A stretch of 64,000 nucleotides of DNA, from contig CP170502.1 in NCBI GenBank assembly GCA_047947185.1, forward strand, positions 3,844,001 through 3,908,000, written 5' to 3'. Under the pieces are notes generated by a model, which was given only the letters and a program-made list of their open reading frames with translations, was not told the origin of the DNA and ran no database searches. Shown piece after piece: positions 25,167 through 33,507 of this stretch. This DNA comes from JANQJA01 sp047947185. GTDB taxonomy: Bacteria; Pseudomonadota; Gammaproteobacteria; Pseudomonadales; Azotimanducaceae. The translations under genes and the position numbers were made by a program. The stretch's first letter is position 1, and each line of letters starts with the position of its first letter.

Positions 25167-26048
25167 TCAGGACGGTTTGCGCGCAACAAGCCTGGGTTCC
25201 AGCAACAGTTTCAGGGGCATTCGACGGCCAATCGTGAACCTGAGCGCGTATGGCAATATGGAGAAGGGTGCTTCGACCATGCGCACCAGCCAGGTTGGCA
25301 CCTGGAGATACCGTCCCCTTGCTCCCACAAGCGCCTGGGTACTTGCAAACGATTTACTGCGAAGCAAGTGGAGCAGATCGCGGATTGCGTATTCTTTCAG
25401 GTGAAATCCTGTTGCTTCATCGTCAAAAAAAGCGGATATGTCCCATGGGCCGTTCAGGCGATTGACGGTCATGAACACGTATCGGCCGCCAGGCTTCAGG
25501 ATGCGGAAAACTTCACCAAGCTGTTCTTCCGCATCATCGGGATGCAAGTGTTCCATCAGTTGATTGCTGTATACCAGGTCTACAGAGGCATCCGGCAGGG
25601 GAATGGATGCACCGTCCGAAATGACCAGTTCAAAGTTGTGCGGCATTTTTGCTTCATCGACGAGCGACCGGGTGACATCAACGGCAGCAACCTCCCGGAC
25701 GCTCTCCGCGACCCGCCATGCCAGTCGACAATCACCGGGTCCAATTTCAACAAACCGCATGTCTGGTTTGAGAAAACGCGCCAGCAATCGGTACTGCCAG
25801 TCGATGACGTTCCGGCTGCGCGTCTCGGATGTCTTTCGGGTAAACAAGGGGTGATCCGGTACGCGTTCGAACATCTCGTCATAAACCGCCGTGTACAGGC
25901 CGGTGCCGACCCGTTCTTCGCGGGATGAATCGAGCAGTCGACGTGCCAGTGCTTTCTCGACCATGTAATGGCGTCCAATTGCCGCGTCATCCCGTGCGTC
26001 CGCTGCCGGGCGTCGTCTAAGCGCTGGCGGGTTATTCTCATCTGCCAT
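25167..26048 (-). CDS. Class I SAM-dependent methyltransferase
   Basis: 293-residue cytosolic methyltransferase with a methyltransferase-11-type core. Motif I is FVEIGPGDCRLAWRVAE, the post-I acidic residue is in VAAVDVTRSLVDEAK, then DLVYSNQLMEHLHPDDAEEQL (given as two blocks) and the LKPGGRYVFMTVNRLNGP strand-loop. An N-terminal helical region of about 70 residues precedes the core, and the C-terminal ~60 residues are basic and hydrophobic, possibly membrane-facing. ATG 26048 is preferred over an upstream TTG at 26117, although its ribosome site is weak. The VNRLNGPWD segment recalls methyltransferases of cell-surface glycan or lipid clusters. Substrate unknown. Confidence 0.82.
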   Translation of the reverse strand: MADENNPPALRRRPAADARDDAAIGRHYMVEKALARRLLDSSREERVGTGLYTAVYDEMFERVPDHPLFTRKTSETRSRNVIDWQYRLLARFLKPDMRFVEIGPGDCRLAWRVAESVREVAAVDVTRSLVDEAKMPHNFELVISDGASIPLPDASVDLVYSNQLMEHLHPDDAEEQLGEVFRILKPGGRYVFMTVNRLNGPWDISAFFDDEATGFHLKEYAIRDLLHLLRSKSFASTQALVGARGRYLQVPTWLVRMVEAPFSILPYALRFTIGRRMPLKLLLEPRLVARKPS

Positions 26049-26252
26049 GGGTGATTTATCCGGGTTTGTCCGTAACGGGAAAATTATAGGGGAAAATTCC
26101 TGGTCTGGTGCTGGCAAGCAATGCGTCCAGGACGTGTATGGGCCCGGATGAATCCGCTACACTCCTGGTTGGACAGGCAACTGGCGATTTTGCTGGATTG
26201 CAAAGATTGCTGACCGGCGCATTATCCGGACGCCAGTCAGCGAGGGAGCCGG

Positions 26253-27272
26253 ATGACTGGAATTATCGTAACCGAACACACCTGCAGACAGGCTGACCAT
26301 ACAACCTTCTACCTGGCCGCGGGGCCTGAAGATGGGCCGCTGTTGATTTTTACGCACGGCTGGCCTGAACTCTCGATCAGTTGGCGGCACCAGTTGCCAT
26401 TTTTTGCGGCGATGGGCTTTCGGGCCATTGCGCCGGACATGCGTGGCTACGGCAGATCGTCGGTTCACCCGCGTCACGAGGACTACCGGCAGGAAGCAAT
26501 TGTTGCCGACATGTTGGCGTTGATTGATTCGCTGGGACGTGAACAGGCAATCTGGATCGGGCATGACTGGGGTGCGCCCGTTGCCTGGAATATGGCAGCC
26601 CACCACCCGGACCGCTGCCGTGGTGTGGTAGGTCTCTGCGTCCCATATGCGTCAATTGACCGGGGACTCGACTTTGTTACCACCCTGGTGGATCGCACCA
26701 TTTACCCGGCAGACCGGTTCCCGTTTGGCCAGTGGGAATACATGCGTTACTACGAGGAGTCGTTTGATGCTGCTACCGCGGCCATGGACAAAAATCCCCG
26801 AAACATGATCAATCTGGTGTTCCGCAAAGGCTCCAGTGCGGGTCAGGGCCAGCCTGCAGGGACAGCCATGGTTCGCCTGGGCGGTGGCTGGTTTGGCGGG
26901 GCAGATAGTGCGCCACCGGCACCGAGGGACGACGACGTGGTTGGCGAGCGGGATGCGTCGATTTATGCCGCCGGGCTGGAGCGCAACGGATTTTTTGGCC
27001 CCAATGCCTGGTACATGAACCACGCTGCCAACGCGGACTATTTTGCCCGGCTACCCGCTGGTGGAGCACTGTCATTGCCGGCACTGTTTCTGCACGCACG
27101 CTTTGACTATACCTGCGAGACCCTGACATCGAAGCTGGCAGAGCCCATGCGTGCACTCTGCACAAATCTGACGGAAGAAGTGGTAGATTCAGGCCACTGG
27201 ATGGCCCAGGAGAAACCCTGGGACCTGAACCGCTGTATTGTCCGCTGGCTGGTGCAGCAGAAGCTTGTTTAG
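26253..27272 (+). CDS. Epoxide-hydrolase-type alpha/beta hydrolase
   Basis: 339-residue alpha/beta hydrolase of the soluble epoxide hydrolase group, which opens epoxides to diols through an alkyl-enzyme ester. The oxyanion-hole motif HGWPE is at about residue 35, the nucleophilic Asp is in WIGHDWGAPVAW (about 105), and DMRGYGRSS is the usual loop. Tyrosines of the lid (YMRYYEE) could be the epoxide-polarising pair, and the catalytic His is in VVDSGHWMAQEKP near the C-terminus. No signal peptide. The stop is immediately followed by the frame containing the M14 peptidase, whose start is 33 bases on. Epoxide versus other ester/halide substrates cannot be settled from sequence. Confidence 0.87.
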   Translation: MTGIIVTEHTCRQADHTTFYLAAGPEDGPLLIFTHGWPELSISWRHQLPFFAAMGFRAIAPDMRGYGRSSVHPRHEDYRQEAIVADMLALIDSLGREQAIWIGHDWGAPVAWNMAAHHPDRCRGVVGLCVPYASIDRGLDFVTTLVDRTIYPADRFPFGQWEYMRYYEESFDAATAAMDKNPRNMINLVFRKGSSAGQGQPAGTAMVRLGGGWFGGADSAPPAPRDDDVVGERDASIYAAGLERNGFFGPNAWYMNHAANADYFARLPAGGALSLPALFLHARFDYTCETLTSKLAEPMRALCTNLTEEVVDSGHWMAQEKPWDLNRCIVRWLVQQKLV

Positions 27273-27305
27273 ATGACGACCACTGAGACCCGAGGAAACC
27301 GCTTA

Positions 27306-29924
27306 ATGAAATCTTTTGTCCTGATCATTTGCCTTGTTGCCACGCTCGGGGCACAGGCCGCCGGCGGTTTACAACTGGCCGACCTGCTGGATGAGGCGCC
27401 CGGGGTTGAGGCCAGCATTCCCACACCGGAATCCGTGGTGGGCATAAGGGCAGGGGAAAGGCACTGGTATCACCACGAGATTATTCGTTACCTGGATGCG
27501 CTGGCGGCGGTATCACCGCGCATGGTGGCACTTGGCGAGCATGCCCGCAGTTATGGCGGCCGCGAACTTGTAACCTATGCTATTTCCTCACCCGCAAATA
27601 TCGCCCGGCTTGATGAGATTCGCGCCGCCCGGCAAAAGATTGTTGACCCCGCCACGATTGTGGCGCTGGATGATCAGCCTGCGGTACTACACATGATGTA
27701 CAGCATTCACGGCAATGAACCCAGCGGTACCAATGCAACGCCCCTGGTGGCTTACTACCTGAATGCGGTCACGGATCCGAAACTGCTGGATCAACTGGAC
27801 AAGCTTGTCATTATCTTCAACCCGATGCAGAACCCTGATGGGCTGGACCGGTTTGCGAACTGGACCAACAGTCACCGCGGGCTTGTCCCGAGCAGCGATC
27901 AGAACGACCGCGAGCATCGCGAGGCTTTTCCCGGGGCACGCACCAATTACTACTGGTTTGACCTCAATCGCGACTGGTTGCCTCACCAGCATCCGGAAAG
28001 CCGTGGCCGCCTCGGTGTTTTCCACGAGTGGAAACCCAATGTACAGCTCGATTTCCACGAACAGGGAAGTGACAACAACTTCTTCTTTATGCCAGGGGAA
28101 CCAAAGCGGACCCATCCGCTGACCCCGGCAATCAACCAGACGCTGACCAACCGGATTGCCGATTTCCATCGGCGAGCATTTGACAGTGACGGTACGCTCT
28201 ACTTTTCTGAAGAAGGTTACGATGACTTCTTTATGGGAAAAGGTTCCACCTATGCCGATCTGTTTGGCTGTGTGGGAATTCTGTTCGAACAGCCCAGCGC
28301 GCGCGGCGCACGACAGGAAACGGTTAATGGCCTGCTAACCTTTGAAACCTCAATCCGGAATCAGTTTACGGCTTCTCTCTCATCTATTGAGGCAACCGCG
28401 GCGCTGCGCAATGAACTGCTCGCCTATCAGCGCGACTTCTACGTTGATAACGCAACACAAAACCGCTCCCGGCGCGGCTTTTACCTTGCGACCGCTGAGG
28501 GTGACCCGACACGGCTGGCCGAGTTTGTGCGGGTCCTGCAAGGGCACGAGATAGAAGTGCGGGCTGTCACCTCTGACATCACGGTGGATGGCGTAGGCTA
28601 TCCGGCGGGTGCTTCCATTGCCGTACCGGCCAGTCAACGGGAGGCAACGTTCCTGCGTGCGCTCTGGGATCGCCAGGTGGAATTTGAGGAGAACGTATTT
28701 TACGACGTCTCCACCTGGACTATGCCCTGGGCGTTTAACCTGAGCCATACCCGTGAGCCGGTGCGCGGGGTTGATACAGCTGTGCTCGAACCTGGCGCTC
28801 TCATTCCGTCAGCCAGGCGGCTCGCCCCCTCCGCGGTTGGTTATGTCATTGACTGGCGCGATTCTTCATCAGCTGCACTGTTGTATGGACTGCTTGCCGC
28901 GGAAGCCAATGTGCGGGTAGCAAAAAGCCCCATGACAGTTTCGTTGGCAGATGGCAGTGAGCGAAAATTCGGTTATGGCACCCTGTTGGTGGCAAAAGCA
29001 CTGAATGAATCCATTCCGGATGAGGCGCTGCGCCTGTTACGAGCGGCGTCTGAAAGTGGTGCTGCAATTTACCCGGTTGCAAGCAGCAGCACCGGCGCAG
29101 GTATCGACCTTGGCAGTCGGGAATTTGAAGTGCTCAAATTGCCAAAGGTACTGCTTGCAACCGGGCCCGAGGCGTCAGCCTACAGCGCGGGTGAGATCTG
29201 GCATCTGCTTGACCAGCGTGTACAGATGCCCATTACCATGGCGGACACCAATCGGTTCGCCGGCATCGACCTGAGTGATTATACCCATGTACTGCTAACG
29301 AGTCCCATTCGCTCCCTGTCCGCAACCGGATTCGAGAACCTTACCCGCTTTGTCAAAGATGGAGGTATTCTCTGGGCGCAGGGTGATGCCACTATAAAGT
29401 GGCTGGCAGACAAGAAGTTAACGAGTGTCGTGTGGCGCAAGACAGCAGCCGAAAAACGAACAGAACAACGCAAGAAAAGTGTGGACGGCGGCAAGACGGA
29501 TGATGCTGGTGAGACCTATCTGCCTGAGCGGCTACCTTTTGCCTCGGCGCGTGATGAAGCGGCTTTCCGGTTGGTACGGGGTGCAATCCTTGAGGCACGG
29601 CTCGATATCACTCATCCTGTTGGCTATGGCTACACCAGTGAATTTCTGCCCGTCTTCCGCCGCGGTGAACGTTTTATGGACCGATCGGAAAACCCCTATT
29701 CAACGCCGATCCTCTATGCGGACAAGGTCCTGCTGTCGGGATATGTATCTGAAGAGAACCAGCGGTTAGCGGCTGGTTCGGCCGGGCTGATTGTTGACCA
29801 GCAGGGCAAAGGTGCGGTTGTGCAGGTGCTGGACAGCCTGACGTTCAGGGCTTTCTGGTGGGGTACGCAGAAGTTGCTGCTAAACACCATTTTCTTCGGT
29901 GATCTGCTGGAAGAACCGAAGTAG
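27306..29924 (+). CDS. Secreted M14-family zinc carboxypeptidase, large
   Basis: 872-residue exported peptidase. A signal peptide covers residues 1-19 (MKSFVLIICLVATLGAQAA). The M14 zinc ligands begin with HGNE (His135, Glu138 in MYSIHGNEPSG). Substrate-binding features (LNRDWLPHQHPE) follow, and the third zinc His is probably in QLDFHEQGSDNNFF. The catalytic domain occupies about residues 45-370; the remaining 500 residues form additional beta-rich and GATase-like domains seen in large bacterial M14 proteins. It probably trims peptides or cell-wall stems in the periplasm or outside. ATG 27306 (GAGG ten bases upstream) is chosen because it opens the signal peptide; an earlier in-frame ATG at 27273 is less fitting. 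Confidence 0.87.
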   Translation: MKSFVLIICLVATLGAQAAGGLQLADLLDEAPGVEASIPTPESVVGIRAGERHWYHHEIIRYLDALAAVSPRMVALGEHARSYGGRELVTYAISSPANIARLDEIRAARQKIVDPATIVALDDQPAVLHMMYSIHGNEPSGTNATPLVAYYLNAVTDPKLLDQLDKLVIIFNPMQNPDGLDRFANWTNSHRGLVPSSDQNDREHREAFPGARTNYYWFDLNRDWLPHQHPESRGRLGVFHEWKPNVQLDFHEQGSDNNFFFMPGEPKRTHPLTPAINQTLTNRIADFHRRAFDSDGTLYFSEEGYDDFFMGKGSTYADLFGCVGILFEQPSARGARQETVNGLLTFETSIRNQFTASLSSIEATAALRNELLAYQRDFYVDNATQNRSRRGFYLATAEGDPTRLAEFVRVLQGHEIEVRAVTSDITVDGVGYPAGASIAVPASQREATFLRALWDRQVEFEENVFYDVSTWTMPWAFNLSHTREPVRGVDTAVLEPGALIPSARRLAPSAVGYVIDWRDSSSAALLYGLLAAEANVRVAKSPMTVSLADGSERKFGYGTLLVAKALNESIPDEALRLLRAASESGAAIYPVASSSTGAGIDLGSREFEVLKLPKVLLATGPEASAYSAGEIWHLLDQRVQMPITMADTNRFAGIDLSDYTHVLLTSPIRSLSATGFENLTRFVKDGGILWAQGDATIKWLADKKLTSVVWRKTAAEKRTEQRKKSVDGGKTDDAGETYLPERLPFASARDEAAFRLVRGAILEARLDITHPVGYGYTSEFLPVFRRGERFMDRSENPYSTPILYADKVLLSGYVSEENQRLAAGSAGLIVDQQGKGAVVQVLDSLTFRAFWWGTQKLLLNTIFFGDLLEEPK

Positions 29925-30008
29925 GCAGCCAGGTTTTTTTGACAGACGGCCGCCGAAGCGGTCCGGGAGAAATTTCAACCTGGTCCAGGCGCGGATCTCC
30001 CGTCCCGC

Positions 30009-30620
30009 TCAGGGGGCCATCAGACTGTCATCAATCTGTACCGCACGCTGGTAGGCTTCCCTTGCTTTAAGCCGATCTGAATAGACCTTGAACGCGTCAC
30101 GAGCGGGCAGGGTCCCAAAATCCAGCCCCCAGTTCACTTGCGATCCAACATAGACATCCGCAGCCGTAAAGTGCTCGCCTGTCACATAGTCCCGACCCGC
30201 AATCATGGCCTCGAGCACATCAACAGCCCTGTCATAACTGCCATAACCGGCCATCCGTCCCTGCTCAGATGTGACCTCGAAGCCGAGGGAACGATTGACA
30301 ACAGCCTGTTCAAGGGGCCCGGCCGCAAAAAACAGCCAGCGGTAATAGTCTGCGCGGTCGTCCGCTGGGGGTGCCAACCGGGCCTCCGGGAAGGCATCGG
30401 CAATGTAGGCGCAAATGGCAGCACACTCTGTGACAACCTTGCCGGCGTGGCGTATGGCGGGCACTTTACCCATGGGATTGATGGCGAGGTACTCGGGCGC
30501 TGTCATCTCGCCATCGTAGCTGAGAATTACCGTGTCGTAGTCGATGCCGCTTTCTTCCAGCAGCCAGCGGATGATACGACCACGTGACATGGGATTGGTG
30601 TAGAAGGTGAGATCGTTCAT
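30009..30620 (-). CDS. Glutathione S-transferase family protein
   Basis: 203-residue GST. The thioredoxin-like half starts NDLTFYTNPMSRGRIIRWLLEE, where Ser19 of the same loop could activate glutathione. The cis-Pro region is NPMGKVPAIRH and the glutathione-gripping residues are in VVTECAAICAYIAD. The helical half ends in a region with the GST N-capping Asp (FTAADVYVG). ATG 30620 has AGGA ten bases upstream; a TTG at 30641 is an alternative start adding 7 residues. It lies 36 bases downstream of ridA on the same strand and probably shares its transcript. It is distinct from the GST at 1.2-1.9 kb. Substrate unknown. Confidence 0.86.
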   Translation of the reverse strand: MNDLTFYTNPMSRGRIIRWLLEESGIDYDTVILSYDGEMTAPEYLAINPMGKVPAIRHAGKVVTECAAICAYIADAFPEARLAPPADDRADYYRWLFFAAGPLEQAVVNRSLGFEVTSEQGRMAGYGSYDRAVDVLEAMIAGRDYVTGEHFTAADVYVGSQVNWGLDFGTLPARDAFKVYSDRLKAREAYQRAVQIDDSLMAP

Positions 30621-30656
30621 GTTAGTCGATTCCTGATTCAAGTGTTTCCTGGGTGA

Positions 30657-31046
30657 TTATCGAAGTCTCGCCGTAACACGGATCTCCACATGCGCGCCGG
30701 GTACAGCCAGTTCGGAAATGCCAATTGCTGTCCAGGCCGGCCAGGGTTCAGAGAGATACTTGTCCCTGGCGGCCATAAATGCTGGCATGTGTGCCTGCAG
30801 ACCAACGTGATAGCTGGTGTATTCGAGAATGTCTTCGTACCCCGTTCCCGCATGTTCAAGCAAGGCCCCTACCTTCTGCCATGCCAGATCGAATTCTTCA
30901 TTGATAGCTGCTGGCAGCTTGCCTTTGGGGTCGGTGCCAATGATGCCGGAACAGAGCAGGAGTTCACCCTGTCGGGTGGCCTCGGCGAAGTGGAAGCGGT
31001 CATACATGAACTGGCCGCCGGGTGAAACGACTGTGTCAATTGCCAT
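30657..31046 (-). CDS. RidA/YjgF family protein
   Basis: 129-residue small protein of the RidA/YjgF/UK114 family. Canonical RidA hydrolyses reactive enamine/imine intermediates from PLP enzymes, while other subfamilies have pathway-specific roles. Family blocks are FAEATRQGELLLCSGIIG, FDLAWQKVGALLEHAG, EYTSYHVGL and PAWTAIGISELAVPGAHVEIRVTA (quoted as short parts). The Arg that binds the substrate carboxylate in RidA (usually R105 in a CxRxxVEV context) is not obvious at that place, as the end reads GAHVEIRVTARL, so this may be a non-canonical Rid protein. ATG 31046 has GAGG six bases upstream. Confidence 0.86.
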   Translation of the reverse strand: MAIDTVVSPGGQFMYDRFHFAEATRQGELLLCSGIIGTDPKGKLPAAINEEFDLAWQKVGALLEHAGTGYEDILEYTSYHVGLQAHMPAFMAARDKYLSEPWPAWTAIGISELAVPGAHVEIRVTARLR

Positions 31047-31419
31047 TGTGATCCTCGTCCTGCAAAGTGTGTTGACATCCATCTTATAGTGTCAGTGTCT
31101 GCGAAAAGCAACCTGTGTATCTTGGATTGAACCTGCCCGAGACCTGCTGTATCCCCGCTTGATCCAGCGTCAGCGGCTGTTTAACGCCCGCGGTCTGCAT
31201 ACCAGATGCCGACAGATTCTGTTCAGGTCAGTCGACAGACAGCCACCCGATTAGCCCCAACCGTGTCCTCCGTCACACAAGTGGAATGACGTCGCCCACA
31301 GAAACGAAAACTCGCGTGGCAATAGCCTGACAACATGATCAACACTGTAACTCCCGGCAGATTGACTTGCTGGCGCTTTTTGAAGAAAGCGATTCGGGTA
31401 ACAAGAAGAGGTTACAGTC
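31047..31419. other. Intergenic region upstream of the apbE operon
   Basis: 373 bases between divergent genes. It should hold the ridA promoter (leftward) and the promoter of the large rightward envelope operon. I see no gene, tRNA, obvious riboswitch or terminator, and no sigma-70 pair that I would defend. Confidence 0.4.
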
Positions 31420-32475
31420 ATGTTCAAGTTGGGAATTGCGCTTTTGATACTGGTGCTCCTGTTTGATGTCTCCGAAGCGGCAACGCCCGTTGCCAGGGAT
31501 TGTCATGAGACGGAGAAAGCAGGCGAGGGTAGCTGGTACATCGGTGATGCCGCGATTATGGGTACACCTATCCATGTTGAGTTGTGGAGCGAAACCGCGC
31601 CGCGTGCCTGCGCGCTGATTGAAGAAGTCATGGCAGAGATGCGTCGCATTGATGCCCTGATGAGCCCCTACATTGAAACCAGTATGCTCTCGCGCCTCAA
31701 TTCTCTCGGTAGCAGCGAGCAGGTTGAGGTGGGGGAGGAATTGTACAACCTGATTGAGCAGAGTATTGCTTTCTCCCGCCTGACAAACGGTGCCTTCGAC
31801 GTAACATATGCATCGGCCGGTCGATACTACGATTTCAGGAAAGGAGAACGGCCATCGGATGAGACGCTGCGTCAGGCCCTTGCTGCAATCAACTACCGCT
31901 ATCTGCTCATGAACGAGCGTCGACATGCCATCAGGTTCGGGCACGAGGGTGTTTATGTTGATCTGGGCGGGATTGCCAAAGGTTATGCCGTGGATCGGGG
32001 TATTCGCATCCTGCAGCAGCACGGGGTTGCCGACGCAATGGTCAGTGCAGGTGGTGACAGCCGTATCATTGGTGACCGAAAAGGCCAGCCCTGGGTTGTT
32101 GGTATCCGGCATCCCAGGGCCGAAGATGCCAACCTGGCCGTTCTGCCACTTATGGATGTGTCCGTTTCCACCTCCGGCGATTACGAACGTTACTTTGAGC
32201 GCGACGGGGTCAGGTACCACCACATTATTGATCCGACGACGGGCGATTCTGCCAGGGATCTCGTGAGTGTCACCATCCTCGGTGCAGACGCAACGACAAC
32301 CGATGCGCTTTCCACCAGCGTGTTTGTGTTAGGGCGTGAAGCGGGTCTGGCCCTGATTGACCAGCTTGAGGGAATTGACGCGATTGTAGTTGATGGTTCA
32401 GGTGTCATGCACCTCTCGGCGAGCATCAGTCAGATGAACCAGAACAACACAGTGGCGCAGGTGGGAGCAAAGTAA
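31420..32475 (+). CDS. ApbE-family FAD:protein FMN transferase
   Basis: 351-residue exported flavin transferase. ApbE proteins move FMN from FAD onto a Thr/Ser of periplasmic or membrane acceptor proteins using Mg. The signal peptide is residues 1-20 (MFKLGIALLILVLLFDVSEA). Family motifs are MGTPIHVELW, EMRRIDALMSPY, VDLGGIAKGYAVD, VSAGGDSRIIG, HHIIDPTTG and the Mg-binding ATTTDALST. AGAGG is 9 bases before ATG 31420. The stop overlaps the next ATG by one base (TAATG). No acceptor motif of the SGAT type was found in the neighbouring proteins, so the target is unknown. It opens the TPR/TolQR-type gene cluster. Confidence 0.9.
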   Translation: MFKLGIALLILVLLFDVSEAATPVARDCHETEKAGEGSWYIGDAAIMGTPIHVELWSETAPRACALIEEVMAEMRRIDALMSPYIETSMLSRLNSLGSSEQVEVGEELYNLIEQSIAFSRLTNGAFDVTYASAGRYYDFRKGERPSDETLRQALAAINYRYLLMNERRHAIRFGHEGVYVDLGGIAKGYAVDRGIRILQQHGVADAMVSAGGDSRIIGDRKGQPWVVGIRHPRAEDANLAVLPLMDVSVSTSGDYERYFERDGVRYHHIIDPTTGDSARDLVSVTILGADATTTDALSTSVFVLGREAGLALIDQLEGIDAIVVDGSGVMHLSASISQMNQNNTVAQVGAK

Positions 32476-32969
32476 TGAAACATTTGATGTTTGTACTGAT
32501 GTTGATGGCCGGTCCTGTACTTGCCGTGGAGATTGATGAAGTGGCGCCGGACTTTATCCTGAAGAGCATGACGGGTGAAAACCTGCGACTTGAGGAGTAC
32601 CGGGGACAGGTGGTACTGGTCAATTTCTGGGCAAGCTGGTGCGGACCCTGCCGCCAGGAGATGCCTGTCCTGGATCGCATACAGGATCGTTACGAAGCCA
32701 TGGGCTTCACGGTACTGGGTGTGAATGTTGATACCGACGAAACCAAGGCGCGAAAAGTGGCTGAACGTTCGGGTGTGTCTTTCCCGCTACTGCTCGACAG
32801 GGGCCAGGCAGTGAGCAAACAGTACGACGTGTCTTCGATGCCTTACACAGTGCTTGTAGATCGGGACGGTGCAATCCGCTACATCCATCATGGCTACAAG
32901 CCGGGTGATGAAAACCACTATATCGATCGGTTGCGTGACCTGCTCCGTGCATCAAAAGGAGCAGACTGA
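32475..32969 (+). CDS. TlpA-type periplasmic thioredoxin-like protein
   Basis: 164-residue exported thiol-disulfide oxidoreductase. It has a short signal (residues 1-17, ending LAVEI) followed by a thioredoxin fold with VNFWASWCGPCRQEMP (active site WCGPC at about residues 55-59). The cis-Pro loop is SSMPYTVLVDRDG. TlpA/ResA-like proteins reduce specific periplasmic disulfides, for example in cytochrome or copper-site maturation. It overlaps both its upstream (apbE) and downstream neighbours by a single base, so the three are translationally coupled. The partner substrate is unknown; some neighbouring proteins contain few Cys, which argues against them being the target. Confidence 0.9.
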   Translation: MKHLMFVLMLMAGPVLAVEIDEVAPDFILKSMTGENLRLEEYRGQVVLVNFWASWCGPCRQEMPVLDRIQDRYEAMGFTVLGVNVDTDETKARKVAERSGVSFPLLLDRGQAVSKQYDVSSMPYTVLVDRDGAIRYIHHGYKPGDENHYIDRLRDLLRASKGAD

Positions 32970-33490
32970 TGAGGATACACAGAATGCTATTTGTCACCTG
33001 CACGCTGCTTTTGTGGGTTGCAGGTCCGGCAAGCGCGAACCAGGCAGCTGGTGACGTTGATGAAACGCTGGAGACCCTCGATCGCGAAATCATGCTGCTT
33101 GATGCAGAGCTCCAGGTGCTCGAGGAAGATTTGCTCTATCCGGCAAGTTCCCGTGTTGCGGTCTACCTCTCCATGGACCTTGGTGAGCTGTTTGCGCTTG
33201 ATTCGGTCACCGTGAAGCTGAACGGTCGCGAGGTGGCCCACCATTTATACACGGTGCGTCAGCGAGAAGCGCTGTACCGGGGTGGTGTCCAGTCACTGTT
33301 TGTTGGCAACGCGAAGCAGGGTCCGAACGAACTGACGGCTACCTTTGTTGGTGAAGGTCCCCATGACAGGCAGTACAAGCGGGCCACAACCATCACCTTC
33401 GAACAGTCATTTGAGCCGGTGTTTGTCGAACTCACGGTGACCGACCAGACAGCGAGCAGGCAACCTGAGTTTTCGGCCAGCGTGTACTAG
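32969..33490 (+). CDS. Exported protein of unknown function, operon member
   Basis: 173-residue protein that I do not recognise as a named family. It has a signal peptide (residues about 1-23, ending ASA), a coiled-coil-like acidic segment (about 28-53, ETLDREIMLLDAELQVLEE), then a beta-rich domain (about 60-173) with LFALDSVTVKLNGREVAHH and VELTVTDQ. The predicted location is periplasmic or outer-membrane associated. It overlaps the TlpA-like gene by one base (TGATG) and precedes the TPR-like gene by 17 bases. Coiled-coil plus beta domain and its fixed place between ApbE/TlpA and TPR genes suggest an accessory subunit of the same envelope complex; that is inference. Confidence 0.8.
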   Translation: MRIHRMLFVTCTLLLWVAGPASANQAAGDVDETLETLDREIMLLDAELQVLEEDLLYPASSRVAVYLSMDLGELFALDSVTVKLNGREVAHHLYTVRQREALYRGGVQSLFVGNAKQGPNELTATFVGEGPHDRQYKRATTITFEQSFEPVFVELTVTDQTASRQPEFSASVY

Positions 33491-33507
33491 GGAGACGCTG
33501 AACAACT

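Noticed and set aside
25149..25928. 259-codon rightward frame opposite the methyltransferase
   Set aside because: Shadow of the gene with clear SAM-binding motifs on the other strand.
31339..32223. 294-codon leftward frame opposite apbE
   Set aside because: Antisense to a complete ApbE; no domain features.
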